Origin: Tridacna crocea
Taxonomy: Eukaryota > Mollusca > Bivalvia > Cardiida > Cardiidae
Assembly (NCBI GenBank): GCA_943736015.1
Contig: OX031056.1
Span: forward strand, 69,219,277-69,283,276
Length of the DNA stretch: 64,000 nt
Reading direction: 5' to 3'
The first letter of the stretch is position 1, and each line of letters opens with the position of its first letter. The notes beneath the pieces were generated by a model. It ran no database searches and was not told the origin of the DNA. It was given only the letters and a program-made list of their open reading frames with translations. The position numbers and the translations under genes are program-made. Positions 32,439 to 45,900 of this stretch are shown here, one piece after another.

Positions 32439-32689
32439 ACGACCAGTGTACCCCTTGAATCAGTCGTTTGTTAGATGGAATAGATTTTACGGGTCGGTAG
32501 CTATATATGTGGTGACCCTTTCGATATATTACAACTCAGACATGCATGAAACTCCCTTTTTCCCAGAGTATTTATTTAATATTGTATTTCGTCGAAATAC
32601 CGCCTCGCTAGTTCTGATATATCGTATGAGCAAGCGGAAGTTGTGTTAACTTCCGGCAATTACCCATAATTCCCGTCGATCCCTTCCTA

Positions 32690-32830
32690 TTGAAAGTGTT
32701 TGCAGACGACAAATCAAATGTGGCTTTGATGATGGGATTTGTCTTTGAAAGGATGGAAACATTGTGGATAAAGGAGAAAATGCTGGTTACCAGCATTTTT
32801 TTCTTTTCCCATAATGTTTCCATCGGGTCT
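32690..32830 (+). mobile_element. Family A MITE, degraded copy
   Basis: TTGCAGACGACAAATCAAATG followed by a decayed hairpin (AAAATGCTGGTTACCAGCATTT intact). Confidence 0.7.
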
Positions 32831-33263
32831 CTTATTCAGAGTCGTGAAACCAGATTGCAGTTTGGTTTTGTGATGTTTGAATAATAACGTTATTACATTT
32901 AAAAAAATCAGAGATTTTCCAGCATATTGCATGAAGACACGACAGACTTTCCAAGCAAACTTTTCACATAAATCGACGTGCGAAAAGCTTTGACACTTGT
33001 TATATGCTTCTTGCAAACATCTAAAACTTCATTTTAACACTTCTTCGAATGGTAGCATTTAAATGTTCTTACTTGCTTGCCACTGATTTTGGCAGTAAGA
33101 TGTATCCGTTCCCTTGGTCGTATCATTAATCCTAAGTTTAGCCAGGACTCATCGTATTACTGTTTTGCTATCCAAACGGAAGTTCTGGGCGTATTACCGT
33201 CAATGTGAAATGTTGCGATTAGAAATAGGTCATTCGTTAAAATAGTCCCGTTGTACATAATTA
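32831..33263. other. Unassigned sequence
   Basis: No gene or repeat recognised. Confidence 0.4.
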
Positions 33264-33528
33264 GTTGTACGGTCAGGTAGGTGGCAGGGGACTTGGAAAC
33301 TTGTTCACGGCTGTGGCGAATCATGTCGCCACCTTGCCTTCGGCTTGGGGCCACATGATTCACCACAGCCGTGAACAAGTTTCCAAGTCCCCTGCCACCT
33401 GACTGTACAACGAATTTATTATACTGCTTATAGTTTTATCATTCCAACATATGTTAGGCGAATTTTACGTTTTTTTTTCTAAATGCCCCAATTTAATGAA
33501 AACTTACGCCACTGGGAACTTACTTCAC
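33264..33528. mobile_element. Family K hairpin element, copy 1
   Basis: A 147-bp hairpin (GGCAGGGGACTTGGAAACTT ... CCTTCGGCTTGG loop region ... mirror to CCCTGCCACCTGACTGTAC), then about 115 bp of conserved tail (ACGAATTTATTATACTGC, ATGCCCCAATTTAATG). Second copy at 44414-44722. Confidence 0.85.
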
Positions 33529-33661
33529 TTAAGCCTTCGAAGACCAGAGTCTATTCTTTAGACTGACCCAAAATGTCTGGTTTATTCATACTACATCCTC
33601 GGCCAAAAGAAATAATTTTTACTAGATTTATCTTAATTTCCATTTTTCGTTTTAATTTCAG

Positions 33662-33771
33662 GTGCAGCTATGAACATTTCACAGAAGAAAGCTCGTTCAA
33701 GGGTGTCTAAAACATAGTTATTCGACAAAAGATACACTCGTGTTACACTATCTATCCACAGAAGAATCAGA
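33662..33771 (+). promoter_or_regulatory. Probable 5' UTR part of coding exon 1, with a uORF
   Basis: TTTTAATTTCAG at 33650-33661 is a good splice acceptor, so this stretch is likely transcribed as 5' UTR joined to an upstream non-coding exon I cannot locate. It contains a 15-codon upstream ORF, ATG at 33670 and TAG at 33715-33717, ending 54 bp before the main ATG. A uORF at this spacing could dampen translation. The promoter is not visible. Confidence 0.5.
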
Positions 33772-33971
33772 ATGAGGCCGGGGGTGTACGCAAGTGTAAT
33801 GCGCAACCGGAAGACGAATGTCCGGCGCGTACAGAGTTCCCGCCATGTATACTCATGGCGGCGTTTCTTCATATTATTGTTCGCTGGTGCTTTACTATTT
33901 ATTCCTGGACTTATTGTTACTATCATTGGCTTAGAGATGGAGGATGCGAAGGACCTTCCAGATGATAGCGT
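33772..33971 (+). CDS. Coding exon 1: basic N-terminus and TM1
   Basis: Encodes residues 1-66 plus two bases of codon 67. First in-frame ATG after the splice acceptor; context CAGAATGAGG. Donor is GTAAGAAT at 33972. Reading past it meets TAA at 33973-33975, so retention of intron 1 would give a 67-residue one-TM protein. An antisense open frame overlaps this exon but looks like a shadow. Confidence 0.82.
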
Positions 33972-36900
33972 GTAAGAATATGCCTTTCGTACCAATCTTG
34001 TTTCGTACATTTACTGCAGCTGTTCTTTTTTTGTTCTATCATTTTTATCGCAGACATTGAAACCTTTACTAAAGAGTCTCGTGTTTTAACTATCCTGGGG
34101 CACAGGGTGTTTGAAAACATTATGGAGAAAGGAGAAAATGCTGATGACAGCATAGTGCCCTTTTTTCCTCAGTAATGTTTTCTAGCCTTCCAAACATAAA
34201 TTCTATTTTTAGAGCCAAAATGCATTTCTCCTCTGCCAGTCAAAGTCTGAAATGTCGTAGTCTATTAAAGATTTAATGTCCCTGCAGAATTTTTCTTATT
34301 TTGCAATATTTTATCTTAGCTGTTCTCTGGTTAAATACCCTTTCCTACATTCATCATTCATTGATGATTCAAAGCCTTATTAGGCAGAAAGTCCGTTTTT
34401 GGACAACAAATGGGCTGATTGGCTCAATGGTCAATCCTGGACGAGCCCCCATTTTACATACATGGAAGTTCGCAACAAGCGGGATTCAAAGCCATGTGGA
34501 CACATATAGCATGGGTTTTCGAGGTTTAAAAGACCAATACCATAACCACTGAGCCGAGAGATATTCTCTTAACTCTTTACCACACGAGAAAATTTTAGAC
34601 TGGTCCAAATTGAAAGCATTTGCAGACGACAAAATAAAGGTGACTGAAAAATTGAAGTTTGTTCTGGGAAGGGTAGAAAACACTGTGGGAAAAGGAGAAA
34701 ATGCTGGTTACCAGCATTTTCTCCTTTTCCCACAGTGTTTTCAAAGGGCTTTCTTTCTCAGGGGCGTCAGAAGTAGGGATTGTGTGGTAACGGGTTAAAG
34801 CAGTTTTTAGGTTGGGACGAAGCCATGCGCGATAGAGTGGTCTCCCGAAACATATCCCTTTCTACAGTCATCATTAATTGATGACTTATTAGGCTGAAAG
34901 TCCGATTTCGGACAACACACTGGATTAGTGGCTCAATGGCCAATCCCGGACAAGCCCCTACCTTACGAACATGAAAGTTCGCAACAAACGCATAGCTGAA
35001 ATACAAGCCGCACCTGGCGGGACTCGAACCAATGCGGACACATAGCATGGTTTTTTGAGGTTTAAAAGACCAATACCATAACCACTGAGCCAGTCAACCA
35101 GCCGATATAGCTCAGTAGGTAGAGCGTAGGATTCGTGAACACAATGTTTCGGGTCACTACAGGTTGTGGGTTCGAATCCCCGGCTGACCTACTACAATTT
35201 CTAATAGTCTTTCGGATGAGACATTAAACCGAGGTCACGTGTGACGGTGCTATACGCCGAGCACGTTAAAGAACCAGGCGAAGCTCTCAGTAGTTTCGAC
35301 CTGTATCCTTGCACTATCCCCTGTAACGACTAACCGTCTTCTGGGGGCGTCGCTCAGCACCCGATTGTATAAACGTTGGTTAAATTAACCAACGTTTATA
35401 CAATCGGGTGCAGATGGGCAACTGGTAGCGACGATAAAAAAACGCAAATTCAATCAATCACTGAACCAGAGATATCTTCCTAACGCAGTTATTACGTACT
35501 GTATTTAAGTCGGGACGAAGCCATGCGTGAAGGAGTGGTCTCCCGAAAAGCCCTTCTTTTGGACCAACTGTTGATTGGTTTAAAATTTAAGCTATCACGA
35601 TCAAAGGAAAAACATTTATGTCTTCGAAATAGCAAAATTTGAGTATTACCATCGCCCCCTCCCCCCCCCCCCCCACACACACAAAAAATCATTTTTTAGC
35701 AGGATATTGGTTAACACTTTGGCTGCTTACTGTGACTCTCTGACCTTTTACGGACAGCGTAGATCAAGATCAGACTGCATAGAATGTGCAGTCTGATTTC
35801 AGATCTACGCTCTCCCAAATGGCCGGATATGATTCCCCAAAACATAACTTAGAAATAGCAAAAAATTGATCTTTACTATCGCCCCCACTCCCAATATGAT
35901 TTCCATTAACCCTTAAGCAGTTAAGTGCAATTCACTGACCTTTTGCGGACAGCATAGATCAAGATCAGACTGCATAGAATGTGCAGTCTGATCTCTGGTC
36001 TACACTGTCCGAACTAGAAATATTATCTACTAGAAAAAAGAAAACTTCAAAAAAGTACGAGCGTATAACTTGGGTCTTGACTATCGGCCGGAAAGAATTC
36101 ATTCCTCTCATCTGGCATGATAAGGGTTAATGTACGAGAACATTCTTTATATCAGAGCTTAAAGGATAGGACACCCTAATTGGATTCGTGTAAGATCGCC
36201 TTTCATCGTACGGATTCGGCTTAGACCAGGGTAATCCTTAATCGATGTGGGGAACTAGCATATATCGGCTGATCGATTACGTATTTACCCGAGTCTTAGA
36301 CGAATCCGTACGTTTCTGGTTGATGAAAGGCGATGTTACTGATATCCGCAGCAGGTTGCCCCATCCTTCATTTTATATTCTGACATGACACGTGAAGTCT
36401 GCTTTATACGCACATTGCAACGAAAGTGTTGTAAAATTTGTTCCATTCTATATAGATTGACGTCATTCTGTACAAAGTTACTTATTAATTTATTCAATGG
36501 AATATGACCTGCTCTTTTACTAGATCTATAAGTATGAACTTGTTATACTTTCATTAAGAATTGATCGTGTTAGAATCGAAATAATCCTCTTTCTAACATG
36601 GTTTATCGTTTAGTAAACCATGTTGTGAGTTATGAGGCACAATTAATAAAACACTTAGGCTATCACCCTCGTGGATTGTATATTGTACCTCATAACTCAC
36701 AACTGAGGTTTATTGAACGATAGGAGGAGGATTATTTCTTAAATCTTCGTTTCGTTGCAATACTTTATCGTTTCTCTCTGAAATTTCTTATTCTGTTGTT
36801 TGAGATGAAAAGATTTTTTACCCGGTCTTCTTTTCAGAGATGACACCGCCTATGATTACATAGATACTGACTATGATCACATTTATCATCACCGGTTTGT

Positions 36901-39900
36901 ATATTTTGACAAACCCATTCACCCCTCATCACAATCGAACCTATTGTGACCAATTTTGGTGTTCTATTACATATGTGTCTGCACTGTTATTTTATGAGAT
37001 GACTGAGGCAAAAATAATTCAACTCATCTTTCAAGTAAATGTAATGTAACTCATTGTTCAAGTAAATCTAACAGAGACAACAGTGTAGGTTCATCACACC
37101 CAGTCATTTGAGATATATAGGATCTGACATGAGTTGGCTTTTGTGATAAGATTTTATCAAAGGAATCAAGGGAAATGTTATTAAGAGAGCCTTTTAGCGA
37201 TCTTAATAACATTTTTCCTTGACTAGTTTAATACAATTTTAACTCAAACGTCCACGAATGCCAGGTTTTTTTTAACACATAATGGCATTTTACAAAATAT
37301 ACATTAAATGGTGCAAAAACATTTATAAATATACCCGCAGTACTTACATCCATAAGACCTACTCACTTCTATGCAATAAGTACAAAGTGACGTCAAAAAC
37401 GACGTTACACAAATGTGATACCAAACGTGTCTGAAATAAGAAAATTCTTCATTTCTCTTCATATTAGACTATACAAACGAATTTAAATAGATCTACATGT
37501 ATTCATATCCCAGTGCCTCTATCTTTTTTTAAAAGATATTTCTTGTTTATATTTGAAAGTAACACAACTTCTGATTGGCTAAACCATTTGGTTTAGCCAA
37601 TCAGAATTTGTGTTGCTTCAATTGCTTTCGAATTCAGAAAATCTTGGAGAATAAGACTAAGAATCTTCTTCTGAATGGTTGATCAATACGAACCAAGCTT
37701 TCATAATAGATCTAAAGCAAAATTGTACATTAAGTCTACAGCGACTTGAAAGATGTTCTTTCTGAAAAACACAGCCGCCCTGTTTGTCGTTTTGTTTCCA
37801 TTGATTATGCCTGACGCTACACCTCTGTCCTAGTCAAAATTTAAAGATGCGTACTTCTTCCCCCTAGCGTTTATCTACCGGTTTTCGAATCCTGTGTAAG
37901 GTAGTGGACCCGTGACACTTCTAGTGCAACACAGAATAAATTTCATTATAGTTGATAAGTACGGATTTATACAGATATGATACTTTTGCACATTTTTAAC
38001 AAACCAGAAATTCCTTTGATGTCTATCTTGAAATCATTTGTTGATACTTTTGTTAATTTCAGGGAAAAGGGAGGTAATTAGTATCTCCCTTTTTAATGAG
38101 AATATAGTGCTTTTGGATTTATAAAATTTAATGACAATTCTAAGAAGAAAAAAAAAGCGGCTCAGTTAAAATAGTACAATGATACCCATTTTTAATCATA
38201 GCAAATTTTGTCGGATGATACTAAAGTAGAAATAGCAGTTTTCTATGACGGGTACGCTACCTTAAGTCGTAATGTCAGTAAATACGATTCCGCTAAGGTC
38301 AGTGGAACCAAAACTTGCCCGAACGCAACCACTGCAAGAAAATTTAGTCATACTGTCTGCATTGTGGTCACTTCAGTTGTTGTAGTTATGCAGGATTTTT
38401 GTGGAAGTGGATTCCATCAAGTCCTAAACAGGTAACTTGGCAGTTTTCGTTCAGGCTGTAAACTTTTGAAATTAAATAGCAAACGTCCAAAATTTCAAAA
38501 TTTGCAGTTGCATATATTTTAGAAAACATAACTATAATTGTAAATATCGTTAGATATTTGTTAAAATACATCTGAGATATGTTCTGTATAAATCAAACAT
38601 TATCAGCATTTCCATTCGCCTTACTTTTGCAACTAAATATAGAAACGACCTTGGTCCGTAATCATTCTTAAGAACATTCTTTGTCTTATTCTCCAAGATT
38701 TTCCGGGTTTGAAAGAAACACAGCTTCTGATTGGCTAAACCATTTGGTTTAGGCAATCAGAAGTTATGTTTACTTTCAAATGTAGAAAATGGAGGATAAG
38801 ACAAAGAATATTCTTAAGAATGGTTCGTGAATACAGGTCCATCTGATTGAGTTTATGGTAGGTCTGGATCAAAACAGAAAATAAGGGCATCTGAAGACTG
38901 TTTATTTCGTCAAACATTTTCGAGTGAAAAAAATATGTTTAAGGAATTATAGGTACTTGTTTGTAAATAAACAATAGTCAATTAAGGTAATACCTGTGTA
39001 ATGGAAAACAGCTATTTCCACTAAAATATCATTCTGCAAAATTAGCCATAATTAAAAATGAGTATTATTGAACTACTTTCACTGATTCATTGTTTCTCTC
39101 TTTTTTTTTTCCTTCTTTGAATTATCATTTATAAATCTAAAACCACTATATTCTCAATTCAAAAAGAGTTAATAATTACCTCCCTTTTTCAGAAAAGTAA
39201 CAAAAGTATCAAATAAAAATTTCAAGATAGACATAAACGGAATTTCTGGTTCGTTAGAAATGTGCAAAAATATTATTTCTGCATAAATCCTTATTTATCA
39301 ACCAATTAGAATTTTTGCCCCATGTTTACCGGAAGTGCATTACAAATGTCTTACCTTAAAAACCAAAGATTTTTATTTCAATCCAGCACTGTGATAAGCT
39401 TTAAACAGCATGCTACCCATTTATAGGATACCGACTCCCCAAGCCTTTTGTTGGCTTTTACATTATAAGTAATAAATACGGACTGTGATTGCTTTCCTAC
39501 CAGCGTTCTCCGAACACTTCACATACCTTTCTTGTGTCCTGTCGTGCGTGCATATACATCCGATCCCTCACATCCCCTCCCCCACCCGCCGTGCATGCGT
39601 AATAACGAACACCTGTGGAATACCTTTGTTTCGTTTCTCAGTGTTGTCATTTAGGCCAAGTCCAATTGGTCTGCAAAGCTTGACTCTTCATATTTGAGCA
39701 TCGAGCTACTAGTATATGTTAATTTCATGCTTTCCGAGAAGTAGCAGTGAACATATTTTTCGATCTTATACTGGTACCACCAGTGAAAATACCGATTTTC
39801 ATGTTCTTGTTGCCTAGGTTAGTTGCGCATGCTTCACTACCAGATGGAAATATGACGTCATTTACCTTACATTTCTCGCGCTTGACGTAATATTTTAATG

Positions 39901-42900
39901 CGTTGCTATGCGGGAGGGGTACGCCACGGGAAATAATGGAAAAGAACTATACTGGATTTTGATAAAGCTCCTCCTAGAAAGGGTTAAAAGCATGAAATAA
40001 ATAGAAAATTTGGGGTTTTTTTTTACGATGTAAGATAGAAATTTATTTTGTCTCGAGAACACCATCGGTAATATTTTCACGAGTGGCTGCGCCACTCGTG
40101 AAAATATTATCGATAGTGTCCACTCGATGAAATAAATTTCGATCTGTCACCGAAAAAAAAACCACAAATATCCTTTATTTCTTTACACAACACTTAAATG
40201 AGTACAGTGCTCTTGCAAAAGGAGGTTTAATGTATTATACCAAGCAAGTTATCACATGATTATGACCCATCACGCAAAGGGACCATCCGGGAATTCTCTA
40301 TATCAATTAGACGAAAACAGATCAACGATAGTGCAAGTCAGTTTAAGTTGATAATTCAAAAACGATTGTACAACAAGGTACAATGACCACTTTTCATACA
40401 GAAAATGTCATTAAAGCGAAATTTGTCAACTCTGGTCAGCCTGCGCAGTTCGCGCAGTCTGACCAGGGTTGACACTTTTCGCAGTTCCCAGAAGATCCCT
40501 TATTGCGTGATGGGTCACAAGTATGGATCCGAAACGCTCATTTTGTCTAACGACGAAATGAATCAACAAATTCATAGGTGATTGCACTAACGGTATTCAA
40601 TTATCATTGTATACCATCCAGTTTTCACCAAAGTACTATCGCGTTATCATTGTCGTTCTTTCGCCTTTTCACCATCGTACATTGCGTTTTCACCATCGTA
40701 CCATCGCGTAATCGTCATCGCACTTTTCAGTTATTATCACCGCACTATCGAGAATCGCGTTTAAAATCAACAAATTGGCCCTAATGGTGTTCCATAAAAA
40801 TGGATAAAATAAAACGCGTGATACTAGCAAGTCATTAATAGATTTTCTTTCACTTAAAAGGAATTTCAGCCGAGGGCAGGCCAGCACGAAGAAACACAAC
40901 AGAGAACCATTATCAGATCTAGTTACTAGTTGGCTTTTATTCAATCCTTTACCGCACAATGTTGATTTTTAACGACTCAGGGAAAAGCCTTTTGAAAACA
41001 TTGTGCGAAAAGGAGAAAGTGCAGGTAACTAACATTTTCATCTTTTCCCAATGTGTTTATCACGCTTTTTCAGTTAGTTATTCCTGCATAAGAGTCACAT
41101 TGCCTGCAAATGCTCACAGTTCCGATTTTCAATTCGTTACCCGGGAGCGGGTGTCAACTTTTGGATTTATCGTTGGCCTAAACATTCGGCGCGAGTACTT
41201 GTGTAGTTTCCTGGAATCAAAATCGAGAGAGATTTGTATTAGTACAACTTGTTTATCAATTGATGTTTAATAAATAGAGGATAATCAACTGGTTCTTTTT
41301 TATATGAAAAATATCTTACGAGGGTGCATTGTTAGGCGTTGAAAAAACGAGTGCGAAGCACGAGTTTTTTTTTAACGCCTTATACGACGCATCCGAGTGA
41401 GATATTTTTCATATAAAAAATAACTAGTTAATTATTCTATTTATTATATACCTTATTTACATTATTATTTTTAATTTTTCGTTTGAAAAACAACAAAAAC
41501 TAGCTATAAGTGCTTAATGAAAAAAAGGTAGTTCCTAAATTACGACAGGAAGTGAAAGTGAAAGTTGATATCGTCTCTAGTGATGATATCAAAATTTATT
41601 ACACTGGGAAATTCCAGGATTTCACTGCTAAGTATATAATAAATATGTTTAAACTAAATTAAATATACATGTACATGTGTATAAGATTTACATGTGATGG
41701 ACACTTGATTCTTTTATGCACGATACTGTAGCTTAATACATAGAGGATAATTGGGGTTTTTTTATCGGTGAAAGATCGAAATTTATTTCATCGAATGAAC
41801 ACCATCAGTAATATTTTCACTCGTGGCAGAATCGAAATTTATTTCATAGAGTGAACACCATCGGTAATATTTTCAATCGCCAAGATGAAATAAATTTCGA
41901 TCTTTCACCGAAAAAAAAATCTATTTATTTCACGTTTTTAACCCTCTCTTGCAGGAGCTTTGTCAAAATCCAGTACAGTTTTTTCAATTATTCCACGTAG
42001 CGTACCCCTCGTGCATGGCAACACATTACACTATTACGTCAAGAGCGAGAAATGAAAGGTAAATGACGTCATATTTCCATCTGGTTGTGAGTCGCGTGCA
42101 GGTTATCTAGGTAACTAGAATATGAAAATCGGTATTTTCACTGGTCGAACCCGTGTAACATCGAAAAATATCTTCACTGCTATTTCTCGATATCCTACCG
42201 GAAAGCGTGAAATGACATTCCACAAACCGGGTTTTTCTTTGTAGGCCTTTGAGTACTTTGATTATAATAGTCAACAAAAAAAATCTAATAATAAATCATT
42301 GCTTATATGGACAAGTTTCTTAGAAAATAGTTAGAAATCATAAATGAAAAACGGATGAATATTATATCGTCATATTTTGATCAATCAAATCAGTGAATAA
42401 AGATTGGTGTATGTCAGGCATTAATTTGTCTTGACGGACCAGTTATAATGGACACCGTGACCTCAATTAGGCCTTGTACACTTCGGGCAATGAATCAGAG
42501 CGCAGTTTACACAAAGAAACATTATGACAAATAAGACAGAATACTTATTTAACCTTTAGCCCCTATTAATTTCGGAAATGGACCCTCTCAGTCGATAAAT
42601 TGGAGTACACAGATGTCACAAGGTGAAGGTCGCGTACCAAAGTGCAGATACAGAGTCAGCAGAGCCCCAGATAAAGGGGGGGAAGGGTTGATTTTTTTTT
42701 TTTTTTTTTTAAATCCATTATACTCTTTCAAACCCTATGTTGTGGGTACTCATTAGAATCGTCTCGTTGAGACGATTCTAATGAGTACCCATAACATAGG
42801 GTTTGGTGGAGAATTATTAGTTTTCAATTTTAAAATCAAAATTACTCCCTCTATCTGGAGCTCTATAATGCAGAGAAATGACCCTCCCTTACAAAATGAC

Positions 42901-45900
42901 CTGGGTCATTATTCTACGTAGAGAAATGACCCCAGACCGTAGAGAAAGGACAGTCCGGGGTCATTTTTCTACGTTGAATAATGACCCAGGTCATTTCTCT
43001 ACGTAGTGAAATGACCCATGGGTCATTTTGTGGGGGAGGGTCATTTCTCTGCATTACACCGGCTGCAGTATAGTCTTACCAGGATTTATACTTTCGCAGT
43101 TGTGCCAAAACTTGTATTCTGCTTACAGATGCGTGTAACACACCTGATGTTGTATGCCACATATTCGACAAAAAAGCCAACAATCTGGGAGTCAAAATAC
43201 TGACAAATTTCATTCATACAATATAAAATTAACGATATTATTTTATCACATAACCTTCTTTGTTTTCAGTGTTATATACCCATTACGAATTTTCTTATCT
43301 TATACATGTTTGATATCACATACATTTGTGTGAGGTCATTTTGGACGTCATTTTGTACACATTTCATAAGTGAATTGGTGTTATGAAAAATACCGCGGGT
43401 GCATTAATGAATGATTTTGCATCATCTGATCTTTATTATGTGTAATATCGTTATGTGATAAAAGAATCTGACATTTGTCGGCGTTTGAGATAAGATTTTA
43501 TTAAACTCGACAAGTAAAATGTTATTAAGCGAGCCTTGACTCGTTCAATAAAATCTTATCTCAAAAGCCCACTCATGTCATATCCTATATGTAAGGCTCG
43601 CTTAATAACATTTTCCTTTACTCGTTTAATAAAATCTTATCTCAAAAGCCAACTCATGTCAGATCCTATATGTAAGGCTCGCTTAATAACATTTTCCTTG
43701 GCTCGTTTAATAAAATCTTATCTCAAAAGCCCACTCATGTCAGATCCTATATGTAAGGCTCGCTTAATAAAATCTTATCTCAAAAGCCAACTCATGTCAG
43801 ATCCTATATGTAAGGCTCGTTTAATAAAATCTTATCTCAAAAGCCAACTCATGTCAGATCCTATATGTAAGTCCGATAATGTGTTGCAGTTGAATCTGTC
43901 AAAGTTTCGGTGACAGGCAGGAAAAGGTATTTAAAAACTTAAACGGAAAGTGGCAATTGTTCGGGATCGTATTCATATTAGAATGATGACGTGAAATTCA
44001 AGGTCCGCATTCGCAGACCATTCTGAAGAACAATCTTAGTGCATAGTAATTATACAACTTCTGATTGGCTATACAAAATGATTTAGCCAATCAGAAGCTG
44101 TGTTACTCGCAAATTAGAATTCAGGCAAATTCAGGAGAATACGACAGAAAATGTTCATATAAACGGTCCGTAAATGAAGACCAGGGTCCGTATTCACCGA
44201 CCGTTCTTAAGAACGTTCTTAGTCTTATTCTTCAGAATTTTGTCAGTGTGAAAGTAAAAGAACTTCTGATTGGCTAAACCATTTGGTTTCGCCAATCAGA
44301 TGTTCTCATACTTTCACAGTCAGAAAATCTAGAATACGGACCCTGGTCTCAAAAAAGTAGATGGTTTCACTTCTAACGCCATCGTTACTTCCTTTATTTA
44401 CAGTATTAGTTTTTCGGTCAGGTGGCAAGGGACTTGGAAACTTCTTCACGGCTGTGGGGAATCATGTCACCACCTCGCCTTCGGCTCGGGGCGACATAAT
44501 TCACCACAGTCGTGAACAAGTTTCCAAGTCCCTTACCACCTGACAGTACAACGAATTTATTATACTGCAAAGTTTTACCATTGCAACGTTTGTTAAGCGA
44601 ATTTTACCTTTTTTTTGATGGGGGGGGGGTTTCAAAAACTCGAGTACGCTGACGAAGTAGAATTTCCCTCCTGAGTGCCCCAATTCAATGAAAACTGACG
44701 TCATTGGGAACTGATGTCACAGGAACCTTGGTAATACGTGCCAAAACGTGTAACTTGGCGCATTATCTTGATGTTAATCTTGATCGACGTCGCCATTTTG
44801 GATGTTGTGTTGATAGTGTAGCGATGTATACGGGGCTCCCGAAAGGGAAACTGCTTATATATTGGTTTTGCCAGTGTACATGATCTATATGTTCACGGTA
44901 TATCATCCAATCAGATCGCGAGAAATTTCTTTGCAGTATAATAATGTGAGCTGTAGCCATGATATGAACTTAAATAGTGTTGAAAGCGGCGTTAAATAAG
45001 TAAATCGACATAACTATCAGTGTGCAGTTGTGATGGTCGACATTCGTCGACCTTTATCCAGCTATGTAAATTAAACCAAACTTTCAAAGCGACAGTTAAA
45101 GCCCGAATTATGCTATTTCAACTTCATTTTTTGGAGATAAAATGTCTCCTCATCGGACAGTGTAGACCCGAGATCAAATTGCACGCTCTGTGCAGTTGGA
45201 TTTTGTCTAAACTGTCCGCAAGAGGTCAATCAGTCGCGTTTAGTAACCTGAAGGTTAAAGGTGGCTCTACAGATTTTGGGACGAAAATTTTACAAAAAAA
45301 AAAAAATCATCCTTATACTTCCAAAGCCTTTCAGCCCTTTCTTAAACGATCCCTGGTTTTTATGGGTCAGGAATTGAAGCATTTTGAAAACATTGTGGGA
45401 AAAGGAGAAAATGCTGGTAACCAGCATTTTCTCCTTTTCCCACAATGTTTTCTACCCTATCATATAGAAAAATCATCTTTTCAGCAAATGTTAATTTGTT
45501 ATCTGTAAAATGCTTTCAATTCGGTCTGGTCCAAAATTTGCCGTTTGGGAAAGGGTTAATTTTCATACATAAAAGTAGTCGAAAACCATCTGACAACAAG
45601 AGATATTAAGAGATTTACCATGGCTCAGGTCGACATGTACACCGACGGGACACACGGTCTATTTTTACATGAGGAACTTGCTCATATACATACCGGAAAT
45701 ACACATAGGAAGCTTCAAACATGGCGTCATGGACAATAATTACATGTTTGTTATGTTAGGGAATTTAAGCGTCATTAGTTAAAAATGCCAGTCACTTGAC
45801 ATTCCCACAATGCTTTTTTGATTTCTGGTGCGAAATCTGAAAAAAATACCCTAAGACGCTGCGTAGCCTTTTAAGGGTACACCATCACAATTTTTGTGTG

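Noticed and set aside
33633..34010. 125-codon antisense frame over coding exon 1
   Set aside because: It is the shadow of the exon 1 frame and its flanks; the plus strand has splice sites and a transmembrane segment.
35101..35190. Functional tRNA gene
   Set aside because: A and B boxes are good, but the sequence is the head of a 366-bp SINE with a target duplication, and I could not fold a convincing cloverleaf with an intact acceptor stem.
38208..38435. 75-codon plus-strand frame in intron 2
   Set aside because: Starts inside a family V repeat and has no similarity I recognise.
43590..43870. CRISPR-like or coding repeat array
   Set aside because: The units are copies of a family N transposon arm; the in-frame length is explained by periods that happen to be multiples of three.
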